From: an uncultured Clostridia bacterium
Lineage (GTDB): Bacteria > Bacillota > Clostridia > Oscillospirales > Ruminococcaceae
Length of the DNA: 12,917 nucleotides
Assembly (NCBI GenBank): GCA_937901805.1
Contig: CALDJI010000106.1
Span: 1 to 12,917 of the forward strand
Direction: 5' to 3'
The stretch's first letter is position 1, and each line of letters opens with the position of its first letter. The notes beneath the pieces were generated by a model. The model had not been told where the DNA came from. It searched no databases and saw nothing but the letters and a program-made list of their open reading frames with translations. Positions 1 through 6,341 of this stretch are shown here, piece by piece. A program made the position numbers and the translations under genes.

Positions 1-321
1 ATTCTCCACCGCCGCCGCAGTATCCTGAATGCAGTAGAGCGACGCTCCGCGTTCCCCGTATTTTTGGGCGGAGCGGGAGGCCTGTGCGCAAACAATCAGA
101 AAACAGGAAGCTTCCCGAGGCCAGGAAAACGAAAAACACTCGCAGAGTTTTTCCTTCAGAGCCTGTCCCCGTACAACGAAGAAATGCCATGGCTGTAAAT
201 TCCCCCCGCTTGGGGCGGCAAGCCCTGCCCGCAGAAGCTGATGAACCATCCCTTCCGGAACCTCACGGTTCATATAACGGCGAACCGAACGCCGTGTAAA
301 CACTGTCTGTTCAAAATCCAT
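1..321 (-). CDS. Nitroreductase family protein, N-terminal part (cut by window edge)
   Basis: Reading leftward from the ATG at 319-321, the frame is open for 107 codons to the edge of the window, so the C-terminal part is missing. The N-terminus matches the FMN-dependent nitroreductase family: TRRSVRRYMNREVPEGM (residues 9-25) carries the FMN-phosphate-binding RRSVRxY pattern. It is followed by the family signature APSGGNLQPWHFFVV (36-50) and, near the cut, YCIQDTAAAVEN (96-107), the usual helix before the second half of the fold. Such enzymes are soluble flavoproteins that use NAD(P)H to reduce nitro compounds, quinones or other electrophiles; the real substrate cannot be told. The start is supported by a GGAAAGGGG ribosome site about 7 nt upstream and an extended -10 promoter about 90 nt upstream. 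Family assignment is firm; subfamily is unknown. Confidence 0.9.
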   Translation of the reverse strand, partial: MDFEQTVFTRRSVRRYMNREVPEGMVHQLLRAGLAAPSGGNLQPWHFFVVRGQALKEKLCECFSFSWPREASCFLIVCAQASRSAQKYGERGASLYCIQDTAAAVEN

Positions 322-412
322 TTGTAAACCCCTTTCCAATCCCGTCCCGGTACGTGCCGCAGGCTGCCTTTCAGACGGGTTGTCAAAATCCGTATCTTTT
401 GCTTGTATCGCT

Positions 413-421
413 ATTATACCA
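413..421 (-). promoter_or_regulatory. Extended -10 promoter for the nitroreductase
   Basis: On the minus strand the sequence reads TGGTATAAT, a perfect TATAAT box with the TGn extension. The hexamer 17 nt upstream (TTTATG) is a poor -35, which is usual for extended -10 promoters. The predicted transcript starts near 405 and leaves a leader of about 85 nt before the nitroreductase ATG. I see no recognisable riboswitch in the leader. Confidence 0.6.
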
Positions 422-540
422 CGCAAAACACAAACCATAAACTGGAGAATTGCCTGTATCATGCAAAAAGTTTTGAAGCAGGATTTTACAAAATATCTCT
501 TCCCCCCTGTCCACGGACAGAGAGGAAGGGATATGGAAGC

Positions 541-774
541 TTACCTTCTGTTTTCCATCTCGATCATGTCGCCGTAAACTGGGGTGGGCATTCCGAATCC
601 ACCGGAAATATCCATAATCCGCCCTGTCGTAAACGCCGATTCATCACTTGCGAAATAAACAACTGCCGCCTCAATTTCCTCCAGCAAGCTCCTCTTCTCA
701 ATCGGAGTGTGCTTTTGGAAAGGTACTGTTTCCCGTATCTGAAGCAGAGTGCAGCAAAACCTATCGATTTGCTT
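541..774 (-). pseudogene. C-terminal remnant of a short-chain dehydrogenase/reductase (SDR)
   Basis: From an in-frame TAG at 775-777 down to a TAA at 541-543 the minus strand is open for 77 codons without a credible start codon or ribosome site. The translation reads like the end of a classical SDR: EEIEAAVVYFASDESAFTTG (residues 32-51), then RIMDISGGFGMPTPVYGDMI, which corresponds to the usual 'fLaSDeaSfiTGqvl.vdGG' end of these NAD(P)-dependent oxidoreductases. The Rossmann N-terminus and the catalytic Tyr-x-x-x-Lys are absent. The first 10 or so residues (KQIDRFCCTL) do not look like SDR, so the break probably lies near 740-765. It sits directly upstream of the yabP operon on the opposite strand, suggesting a past deletion or rearrangement. 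It is not expected to give a functional enzyme. The homology is judged by eye from the conserved SDR tail. Confidence 0.65.
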
Positions 775-849
775 CTAAACCCTCTCTCTTTTTCATACCA
801 TGGTGTTACAAAGATGTTGTCCATCAAACAATGAAGAGGAGGATCCATG

Positions 850-1137
850 ATGGCAGAAGAAAAGAAAATGATGAAAATCCCGCATAATGTGATTTTGGAG
901 GACAGGCGGGTTTTAACCGTCTCCGGCGTCACTGATATTGACAGCTTTGACGAACAGACAGTCATCCTATTTACAGATTTGGGGGAATTGACTGTAAAGG
1001 GAGAGGATTTGCATATCAACAAACTCAATGTTGACTCCGGAGAACTGAGTGTGGAAGGAACGATTTATGGATTATCCTATGCGGAGCCGGACAACAAACC
1101 GGCCGGCGGCGGAATTCTCTCCAAATTATTTCGATAG
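850..1137 (+). CDS. yabP: Sporulation protein YabP (YabP/YqfC family)
   Basis: A protein of about 95 residues matching YabP in size and pattern: an N-terminal HNVILEDRRVLTVSGVTDID stretch, SFDEQTVILFTDLGELTVKG, then LHINKLNVDSGELSVEGTIY. This is the beta-rich core of the YabP/YqfC family. YabP is a forespore-associated sporulation protein made in the mother cell in Bacillus subtilis, where it is linked to spore coat and cortex assembly; its chemistry is unknown. It is followed 13 nt later by yabQ, then divIC and an S1 protein, the conserved Firmicutes order, which makes the identification secure. The start is ambiguous: two ATG codons stand in a row (847 and 850). The AGGAGG at 837-842 is 4 nt from the first and 7 nt from the second, so I chose 850. 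The short C-terminal AGGGILSKLFR resembles an amphipathic tail. Confidence 0.9.
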   Translation: MAEEKKMMKIPHNVILEDRRVLTVSGVTDIDSFDEQTVILFTDLGELTVKGEDLHINKLNVDSGELSVEGTIYGLSYAEPDNKPAGGGILSKLFR

Positions 1138-1150
1138 TAGGTGACAGGGC

Positions 1151-1714
1151 ATGGGGATTTCCATTTCCCAACAGACAGTCTCATTTTTACAATCCCTGCT
1201 GCTTGGTGCGGCGCTTGGACTGCTGTACGACGGATTTCGGATTCTGCGCCTTCTTATCCCCAGCGGAAAAATCATCGCCTTTCTCGAGGACATCGCCTAT
1301 TTTCTGCTGTGCGGCTTTATCAGCTTTGCTTTTCTGCTGGCTGTTAACAACGGGATTATTCGCGCCTATCTTCTGATCGGAGAACTCCTGGGGGCTGTTT
1401 TGTATTACTTCACGCTTGGAAAATGTCTCTATCGGATCGCAGATAAAATGATCGCATGGTTCCGGAAATTTCTCGCCCTGCTCTACCGGTTATTCTTATC
1501 CCCATTTGTCCGCCTGTTTCGGGCAATTTCGCATCGTATCCGCCGGATTGCGGAGAAACTGGGAAAAAACTTTTCAAAAAACGCAATTAAATCAAAATAC
1601 CGCTTGAAAGAGCGCCACAGACTATTGTATAATGTGGATAAATATCATACACGCAGCCAAAGACCGCGGCGCCGAAGAGGAGTGATCAAACATGAAAATG
1701 GCCAAAAAAAGTAA
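1151..1714 (+). CDS. yabQ: Spore cortex biosynthesis protein YabQ
   Basis: A 187-residue membrane protein directly behind yabP. Three hydrophobic segments are visible: about residues 10-33 (containing GAALGLLYDGFRILRL, the characteristic YabQ start), 42-65 and 69-89. They are followed by a strongly basic cytoplasmic tail of about 90 residues ending in QRPRRRRGVIKHENGQKK. In B. subtilis YabQ sits in the outer forespore membrane and is required for the spore cortex; it is a marker of endospore formers. AGGTGA at 1139-1144 lies 6 nt before the ATG. The last 23 nt overlap the start of divIC in another frame, so translation is probably coupled. The tail is poorly conserved in the family, so its length is not informative. 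Confidence 0.9.
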   Translation: MGISISQQTVSFLQSLLLGAALGLLYDGFRILRLLIPSGKIIAFLEDIAYFLLCGFISFAFLLAVNNGIIRAYLLIGELLGAVLYYFTLGKCLYRIADKMIAWFRKFLALLYRLFLSPFVRLFRAISHRIRRIAEKLGKNFSKNAIKSKYRLKERHRLLYNVDKYHTRSQRPRRRRGVIKHENGQKK

Positions 1715-1979
1715 AGTCGGCTTTCTTTTGAAAATTGCCGTTTTATTGTTTGCCATCTATTTTGTCGTCACTTTTATCCAGTTGCAGCTTGATTTGCAGG
1801 AAAAACGGCAGACTTTGGCACAAGTACAGGCTGCGTGTGAACAGCAACAGTTGTCCAATGAGGAAAAACAGTCCCTGCTTGAAAGCGGCGACCTTTCCGA
1901 ATACTACGAGCGGATTGCCCGGGAACACGGGTATGTCGGTGCTGGAGAACGGGTGTTTATTGACAAATCGGGCAACTAA
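1692..1979 (+). CDS. divIC: Septum formation initiator, DivIC/FtsB family
   Basis: A 95-residue bitopic membrane protein. A short basic N-terminus (MKMAKKSKVG) precedes one transmembrane helix at about residues 10-28 (GFLLKIAVLLFAIYFVVTF). An extracytoplasmic coiled coil follows (about 31-62, rich in Q, E, L and K), then the conserved end YYERIAREHGYVGAGERVFID typical of the DivIC/FtsB family. These proteins form the DivIB-DivIC-FtsL (FtsQBL) subcomplex that activates septal peptidoglycan synthesis. The gene overlaps the end of yabQ by 23 nt and has GAGGAG 9 nt upstream of its ATG. Family assignment is strong; DivIC rather than a second FtsB-like paralogue is inferred from the yabPQ neighbourhood. 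Confidence 0.88.
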   Translation: MKMAKKSKVGFLLKIAVLLFAIYFVVTFIQLQLDLQEKRQTLAQVQAACEQQQLSNEEKQSLLESGDLSEYYERIAREHGYVGAGERVFIDKSGN

Positions 1980-2030
1980 ACCCCGGCAGGAATGCGTTTT
2001 AACAATTTAAGGGAGGCAGTTTTTGTATTT

Positions 2031-2492
2031 ATGCAGCTTGAAACGGGAAGTATTTTAGAGGGTAAAGTTACCGGGATTACAAAATTCGGTGCGTTTGTCG
2101 AATTACCGGGTGGAAGAACCGGCATGGTACATATCTCCGAAATTGCGGCAACCTATGTCAAGGAGATCCGAGATTTTGTAACAGAAAACCAGATGGTCAA
2201 GGTCAAAATCCTGAACATCGGCGAGGATGGAAAAATCAGCCTTTCGATGAAACGTGCAGTTGATAATCCACCTCCCCAGCATCAAAAACGCAGACAAGGG
2301 CCGAGAACGGACAGCTTTGAGTGGAACAGCAACCGGCGCGGCGGGCAGTCGGGCGAAAAAATGTCGTTTGAAGATATGCTCAATAAATTCAAGCAGACCA
2401 GCGATGAAAAAATGAGCGATCTCAAGCGCGTCACAGAATCCAAGCGCGGAAGCGGCGGCTACGGCCGGCGCGGCGGGCAGTCCAGAGGATAA
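2031..2492 (+). CDS. yabR: S1 RNA-binding domain protein, YabR-like
   Basis: A 153-residue protein with one S1 OB-fold at residues 3-75. It has the pattern GSILEGKVTGITKFGAFVEL, then GRTGMVHISEIA, VKVKILNIGEDGKISLSMK, the same type of S1 repeat as in polynucleotide phosphorylase and ribosomal protein S1. After it comes a hydrophilic tail rich in R, G, S and Q, with RRGGQS occurring twice (102-107 and 146-151). It is the usual fourth gene of the yabPQ-divIC block and probably binds RNA; no precise role is known. A longer frame begins at the ATG at 1992, but family members begin just before the S1 domain, so I placed the start at 2031. The best ribosome site, GGGAGG at 2009-2014, is then unusually far (16 nt), which leaves the start uncertain. 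Confidence 0.85.
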   Translation: MQLETGSILEGKVTGITKFGAFVELPGGRTGMVHISEIAATYVKEIRDFVTENQMVKVKILNIGEDGKISLSMKRAVDNPPPQHQKRRQGPRTDSFEWNSNRRGGQSGEKMSFEDMLNKFKQTSDEKMSDLKRVTESKRGSGGYGRRGGQSRG

Positions 2493-2495
2493 AAC

Positions 2496-2527
2496 AAAAA
2501 AGCGGATGCAGCTGCATCCGCTTTTTC
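2496..2527. terminator. Bidirectional intrinsic terminator, perfect palindrome
   Basis: 2497-2526 is a perfect 30-bp palindrome: A5, then GCGGATGCAGCTGCATCCGC, then T5. Each strand forms a GC-rich stem followed by a T-run. It starts 4 nt after the S1 gene stop and lies about 11 nt beyond the stop of the converging acetyltransferase gene, so it should end transcription from both sides. Confidence 0.92.
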
Positions 2528-2537
2528 TATTGCCTTT

Positions 2538-2978
2538 CTAAAACCCCAGCCGGAACACAACTTCTCCGTGATCCATCCGGTTGTCATCCACAAAGCCAAG
2601 GCTGGTATACAGCTTGCGTCCCCACTCATTATCCGGCTCAAAACTGAGGAAAAGGACATGGTGATCCGGCGCCGCCTCCTGCTTGATTTTTTCAATCAGC
2701 ATTTCCATACCCCGCCGGCCATAGCCGCGGGACTGGTACTTCTCATCAATCATCAGACGATAGATCCAGTATTCCCGCTCTTCATAATCCAGTCCGTACA
2801 TAGCAAAGCCAATGGGCCGTTCTCCATCATAAACTGCCAGCGGCACGCATTCCGGCTGCACTTTTGCCTGCGCCAGGGATACGGAATTTGGCGCCACAAA
2901 ATGCTTTTGTCCCTCTGCCACAGATAACCGCAGTACTTCCCAGAGATTTTTGCGGTTCACTTCTCGAAATGATAACAT
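2538..2978 (-). CDS. GNAT family N-acetyltransferase (BltD/diamine acetyltransferase-like)
   Basis: A 146-residue single-domain GNAT enzyme, transferring acetyl from acetyl-CoA to an amine. The pyrophosphate-binding motif is clear: YRLMIDEKYQSRGYGRRGME (residues 73-92), with the Q-x-x-G-x-G pattern at 82-87. The C-terminal NEWGRKLYTSLGFV (118-130) is the usual final helix and strand. The arrangement FAMYGLDYEEREYWIYRLMI resembles spermidine/diamine acetyltransferases such as BltD and PaiA, so a small polyamine-like substrate is possible but unproven. The frame extends to a GTG at 3011, but the ATG at 2978 has AAGGGGG 7 nt upstream and starts at the expected place (MLSFREV). It converges on the S1 gene and shares its terminator. 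No convincing promoter is seen upstream. Confidence 0.87.
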   Translation of the reverse strand: MLSFREVNRKNLWEVLRLSVAEGQKHFVAPNSVSLAQAKVQPECVPLAVYDGERPIGFAMYGLDYEEREYWIYRLMIDEKYQSRGYGRRGMEMLIEKIKQEAAPDHHVLFLSFEPDNEWGRKLYTSLGFVDDNRMDHGEVVFRLGF

Positions 2979-3157
2979 AGCCTTTCCCCCTTGTTCTGTT
3001 TCGTTTTCCACTCTATCATGAAACAGGAGCGTTTGTCACGAGGCAACTTCCATGAAAATAAGAATACTTCCCTGTATATCCTGCTTACTGTTTTCTTGGC
3101 CGCTGGGTTCCATCCCTGCAAATTTCTTTACAGGGACTGGGAATGACGATTTTCCTG

Positions 3158-3166
3158 TGATATAAT
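3158..3166 (+). promoter_or_regulatory. Extended -10 promoter for the phosphoribosyltransferase
   Basis: TGATATAAT is a perfect -10 hexamer (3161-3166) with the TGn extension. The -35 position 17 nt upstream is weak (TGGGAA). The implied transcript starts near 3173, giving a leader of about 43 nt. Confidence 0.6.
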
Positions 3167-3181
3167 AAAAACGGAATTAAT

Positions 3182-3196
3182 CGCCCAAGCCGGGCG
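3182..3196 (+). other. Small hairpin in the phosphoribosyltransferase leader
   Basis: CGCCC, a 5-nt loop AAGCC, then GGGCG form a 5-bp GC stem in the short 5' leader, 5 nt before the AAAGGTG ribosome site. It may affect mRNA stability or translation. It is too small to be any riboswitch class I know, and no T-run follows, so it is not a terminator. Confidence 0.35.
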
Positions 3197-3215
3197 TCAG
3201 AAAGGTGTTTTGTAC

Positions 3216-3773
3216 ATGGAACTGACCTATGAAATCGATATTAAAGGAATGAAACGTACACTCCCGCTGTGCCGTGTCAGCGATGAGCTGTATATTGGTG
3301 CGTTCGTGATTTTCGGTGATGTGGAACTGACCGAACACTGTGCAAAAGAACTGCTGAAAATTGCACCGGAACACGATATCATGATTACAGCAGAATCCAA
3401 AGGGATTCCCCTGGTCTATGAAATGGCAAGGCAGGAGCATGCCCCGCATTATCTGATTGCCCGCAAGGCTCCAAAACTCTACATGAAAAACGTCGTGTCT
3501 ACAGAAGTCCACTCCATTACCACTGCAAAAAAACAGGAACTTTTCATTGACAGCGACGATATGGAACTGATGAAAGGCAAACGCGTCCTGATTATTGACG
3601 ATGTGATCAGTACTGGGGAATCGCTGCGTGCAGTCGAAAAACTGGTCAAGCACGCCGGCGGGAATATTGTCGGAAAAATGGCCATTCTCTCAGAAGGGGA
3701 CGCCAATCTGCGGGAAGATATCCTATGCTTACAGCATCTCCCCCTGTTTAACCCGGATGGCAGCGAAAAGTAG
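3216..3773 (+). CDS. Phosphoribosyltransferase, adenine-PRTase-like type I family
   Basis: A 185-residue type I phosphoribosyltransferase. The PRPP-binding loop is intact: VLIIDDVISTGESL (residues 124-137), with the paired acidic residues and the TGES turn. The AESKGIPLVYEMAR segment (59-72) corresponds to the region of adenine/xanthine PRTases that carries the PPi loop, and ARKAPKLYMK (82-91) is also typical. Such enzymes transfer a nucleobase to PRPP, releasing pyrophosphate, in purine salvage in the cytosol. Here the exact base is not determined; adenine is the closest family, but a regulatory role of the PurR/XPRT kind is not excluded. The ATG at 3216 has AAAGGTG 8 nt upstream; the frame extends only two codons further, to a TTG. 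It stands alone between its own promoter and a strong terminator. Confidence 0.85.
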   Translation: MELTYEIDIKGMKRTLPLCRVSDELYIGAFVIFGDVELTEHCAKELLKIAPEHDIMITAESKGIPLVYEMARQEHAPHYLIARKAPKLYMKNVVSTEVHSITTAKKQELFIDSDDMELMKGKRVLIIDDVISTGESLRAVEKLVKHAGGNIVGKMAILSEGDANLREDILCLQHLPLFNPDGSEK

Positions 3774-3835
3774 GAACCGACTTCCAGAGGACAGCCGCTT
3801 TTTCAGACATACTCACTGTCTTTTCAAAACTCCAG

Positions 3836-3868
3836 AAAGGGCCGGACAAATTTTGTCCGGCCCTTTTT
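3836..3868 (+). terminator. Strong intrinsic terminator after the phosphoribosyltransferase
   Basis: A 15-bp perfect stem (3836-3850 with 3852-3866, core GGGCCGGACAAA) is followed by two further T residues of a five-T run. It lies 62 nt after the phosphoribosyltransferase stop. On the other strand it is about 60 nt past the fkbM-like stop but has only three T residues, all within the stem, so it may also stop that operon less efficiently. Confidence 0.88.
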
Positions 3869-3927
3869 CTGTCCCCAAAACCAATCTGGAGGTTTCTCAA
3901 GGCATTCCTTCGCGGGCGATCCTACCG

Positions 3928-5007
3928 TCAGCACATGGATTCCGGAACTGCATAGAGGTTGGTTTCCCATGCTGGAAGATAGGGGTGATGACGCATAAAC
4001 AGCCGGTATCCTGGATAGAGCCCCTTTACCAACAGAGGCAGATCAAACAAATCCTCGTTGCGGTGATAGCAGGAGATGATCAGCCCCGGATGACAGCGGG
4101 CAATCATGTTTTTGCATCCAAGCAGAGCCTGCCGTTCCGCTCCTTCCACGTCCATCTTGATTACATCAAAGCAATCGGATGGATACTGGTTGTCTATGCT
4201 GTCAACCGGGATTTCCACATTGCCTTCCTCCCCAAGCGAGGAATTCCTCCCAGCTTTTCGGAAAAAGTGCAGCATATCTGCGCTGCTCCAAACCCCTTTA
4301 GCCCGGAGTTGTACCGGGAATCCGGCCGTATTTGCAAACCGGCTCAGTTTTTTGAAGTTTTTCGAATCCGGCTCCCATGCTTCTGCATGGGCAGGAATAC
4401 CCGCATACTGTGCAAATTCCCGGAGCGTATCCCCATCATAAGCTCCTAAATCCAAATACCGCATCCCCGCATGGGTATGGAGCAGTTCTGTGTAAACCAT
4501 TTCTTTGGGAGTTGTGATTCTCTTTAAGTATCCAGCTTTCCCGCTGAGCTTAAAACGCAGGGTATCTTCAAAGACTCTGCGGGATGCCTCATCCGCCATG
4601 AGACGATAAGCTTCTTCCAATTCCTGCCCGTGTTCCCGTACATACCGGTCATCAAACAGGCCTCCTCCGATTACCGGGACGTCGGGAAGATAGAGTTCGC
4701 GTTCCTGCTCCATCCGGTAAATCCGTTCCATAGTCGGCTGGTCGTGTACAGCAAAAGCCACCAGTACCATGAAATCCCCGAAGCGCTCGATCGCTTGTGT
4801 ATACCGCAGGACCTCAAACCCTAAAAAGGAATGCCCGCGTACATGGTCGTCGCTTGCAAATACTCCGCTGATCCGGATACCCATGGTATCCAGTACCCGC
4901 AGAATTTTTTCTGCTCCATCCCCCATCCCATACAGCAGGATGGGCTTTTTCGTCTGGCGTATCTGCTGCCAGACTGTCTTTTGCTCAAACAGAATCTCCT
5001 GTACCAT
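3928..5007 (-). CDS. FkbM family methyltransferase with N-terminal Rossmann domain
   Basis: A protein of 359 residues in two parts. The first (about 20-120) has a nucleotide-binding-like start, ILLYGMGDGAEKILRVL, then GVFASDD, as in sugar-metabolism Rossmann domains often joined to FkbM. The second is a SAM-dependent methyltransferase: motif I YLDLGAYDGDTLREF (184-198), an acidic strand-2 end in AWEPD (210-214), and the FkbM hallmark DVIKMDVEGAERQAL (281-295). FkbM enzymes O-methylate sugars or polyketides; the substrate here is unknown, and glycan or surface polysaccharide methylation is an inference. The frame extends upstream to 5064, but that would run through an inverted repeat. The ATG at 5007 has AAGGGGG 5 nt upstream and is preferred. 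It is the last gene of the Rnf-like operon, 75 nt after the glycoside-hydrolase-like gene. Confidence 0.83.
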   Translation of the reverse strand: MVQEILFEQKTVWQQIRQTKKPILLYGMGDGAEKILRVLDTMGIRISGVFASDDHVRGHSFLGFEVLRYTQAIERFGDFMVLVAFAVHDQPTMERIYRMEQERELYLPDVPVIGGGLFDDRYVREHGQELEEAYRLMADEASRRVFEDTLRFKLSGKAGYLKRITTPKEMVYTELLHTHAGMRYLDLGAYDGDTLREFAQYAGIPAHAEAWEPDSKNFKKLSRFANTAGFPVQLRAKGVWSSADMLHFFRKAGRNSSLGEEGNVEIPVDSIDNQYPSDCFDVIKMDVEGAERQALLGCKNMIARCHPGLIISCYHRNEDLFDLPLLVKGLYPGYRLFMRHHPYLPAWETNLYAVPESMC

Positions 5008-5027
5008 ATTTTCCCCCTTTTCACAGC

Positions 5028-5061
5028 AGAGGCGTTTTGCAGATGTTTGCAAAACGCCTCT
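5028..5061. repeat. 14-bp inverted repeat between two genes, no T-run
   Basis: AGAGGCGTTTTGCA (5028-5041), a 6-nt loop (GATGTT), and the exact reverse complement (5048-5061). On the minus strand it lies 21 nt after the glycoside-hydrolase-like stop and about 20 nt before the fkbM-like start. There is no U-tract on either side, so it is not a standard terminator. It may be an mRNA-stabilising or processing hairpin, or a protein-binding site. Confidence 0.75.
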
Positions 5062-5082
5062 CAAAACCGGATTGTTTTTCTT

Positions 5083-6324
5083 TTAGAACTGATAATCTCC
5101 ATTTTCATTGTAGAGGAGATAGCTTTCCACTCCATTTTCCCGGGCAGCTGTCTCTTGCGCTTCCACCTGTTCCTGAGTGTAATCGCCCTTTTCCAATACG
5201 GCAATGAGTTCCGTTACCGAGGAATTTCCCAGATTTGCCTGAATCTGTTTGAGAAGAACCCGAACAATTTCCGCAGGATCTCTTGTGGAAGGAGAGAGCA
5301 CCTGATCCCCAATCGTAATTGCATTTTCCAGTTCAGAAGGCATCAGATCCAGCGCCAGATACTGTGCTCCAAGTGAGAGAACCGTCCCGCCATACTGGTC
5401 TTCCTGTATCTCGACAGCCGCAATTGCCGGTACTTCCACAATCAGTTTTGCGCCTTTTTCACTCAATTTCTGATCTAGGGACAAAACAAATCCCTGGAGT
5501 GCTTCCTGCTTGGTCATGGTATCCTGTTTGGAACCATAATCCGTCATATTCAGCGCCTCTCCGGTAGGGAACTGGACGGAATCCAGCAAGATGTTTGTAC
5601 ATCCCATGGAGACAAGCTCGCCGGCAAGATCCGTAATATATTTTTGCGCCGCATCCGAATATGGATTGAGCCAGCGCTTTCCCCCATTGTTAACCGCGGC
5701 ATCCACCCAGACATAACTGGTATCTCCTTTATAGCGTACCACTGCATCGGAAGAACCGGACAGCCCGCCCAGGTATTTGGCGGCTGGATCGTCTTGGAAT
5801 GCATGTAGTTTTGCCGTCACAGTGATTCCAGCTGAGGCAAAGCGCTCCACTACCGCGGTCAGATCAACGGCATTGGCAGATATGACCCCCGCCTTTTGGG
5901 CTGCCTCTACCTGAGAATCATAGTAAAGAATCCCTTCCCCATCTTTCAGTTCAATCACAACATTGTTGATACCCAATGCCTGGAATTCAGAAATCAAAGT
6001 GTCTACGCCAGCCTGATTTTGTACTGCACTTGCGGGAAGATAGGCACTGTGGGTTGCCGTATCCGTCCCGGTCCCAGCATCCGAAGACGCTTCTGAAGGG
6101 TTCTCCTCTGAGGAAGTATTTGAAACCGGAACCATCGGCGTGGAAGAAGGAGCCGGATCCAGTCTTCCAGACAGGTAATCGGAAACCGGGCCAATCACAC
6201 TAAACCCGACAAAGAAAAGCGCCAGGCAGCCCACTGTAACAAGGATTACCTGCAAGGCGCTCACCCGGTGCTTCCCGCTGCGGTAAATTCGATTATAGCG
6301 TTTGATTTTTTTCGTTCTTTTCAT
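5083..6324 (-). CDS. Membrane-anchored glycoside-hydrolase-like protein (DUF4015 type)
   Basis: A 413-residue protein. A very basic N-terminus (KRTKKIKRYNRIYRSGKHR) precedes one transmembrane helix (about 23-48). A Ser/Thr/Pro/Glu-rich linker (about 53-94) follows, then an extracytoplasmic TIM-barrel-like domain. Visible DUF4015 features are LGINNVVIELKDGEGILYY (117-135), RWLNPYSDAAQKYITDLAGE (217-236) and NILLDSVQFPTG (244-255), resembling the 'W.NPy...v..y...ia.E....GfdeiqfDyvrFP' core of putative glycosyl hydrolases. Activity is not established for most of this family, and the acidic pair expected for catalysis cannot be confirmed by eye. The frame continues to a GTG at 6345 that overlaps the rnfA-like stop (GTGA), but GGAGG lies 8 nt before the ATG at 6324, so I used the latter. 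It occupies the place where rnfB normally stands. Confidence 0.75.
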   Translation of the reverse strand: MKRTKKIKRYNRIYRSGKHRVSALQVILVTVGCLALFFVGFSVIGPVSDYLSGRLDPAPSSTPMVPVSNTSSEENPSEASSDAGTGTDTATHSAYLPASAVQNQAGVDTLISEFQALGINNVVIELKDGEGILYYDSQVEAAQKAGVISANAVDLTAVVERFASAGITVTAKLHAFQDDPAAKYLGGLSGSSDAVVRYKGDTSYVWVDAAVNNGGKRWLNPYSDAAQKYITDLAGELVSMGCTNILLDSVQFPTGEALNMTDYGSKQDTMTKQEALQGFVLSLDQKLSEKGAKLIVEVPAIAAVEIQEDQYGGTVLSLGAQYLALDLMPSELENAITIGDQVLSPSTRDPAEIVRVLLKQIQANLGNSSVTELIAVLEKGDYTQEQVEAQETAARENGVESYLLYNENGDYQF

Positions 6325-6341
6325 GACATTTTCCTCCGCTG

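Noticed and set aside
507..520. Short inverted repeat CTGTCC-AC-GGACAG as terminator of the SDR remnant
   Set aside because: Six-bp arms with a 2-nt loop and no T-run on either strand; too weak to call a terminator.
789..830. Possible sigma-E promoter (CATACCAT) before yabP
   Set aside because: The -10-like element differs from CATACAnT in one key base and no -35-like ATATT/GAATA lies 14-16 nt upstream. Sporulation control of yabPQ is expected from knowledge of the family, but this site is not convincing.
564..1028. 154-codon minus-strand frame across yabP
   Set aside because: It overlaps the well-supported yabP gene and is in a different frame from the recognisable SDR tail; no protein-like features.
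3113..3136. TCCCTG...CAGGGA dyad upstream of the phosphoribosyltransferase
   Set aside because: Only 6-bp arms around a 12-nt AT-rich loop, located upstream of the -10 box; could be an operator but is equally likely by chance.
3170..3215. Purine-type riboswitch in the phosphoribosyltransferase leader
   Set aside because: The leader is only about 43 nt and has a single 5-bp stem; there is no room for a purine or preQ1-like aptamer with its conserved core.
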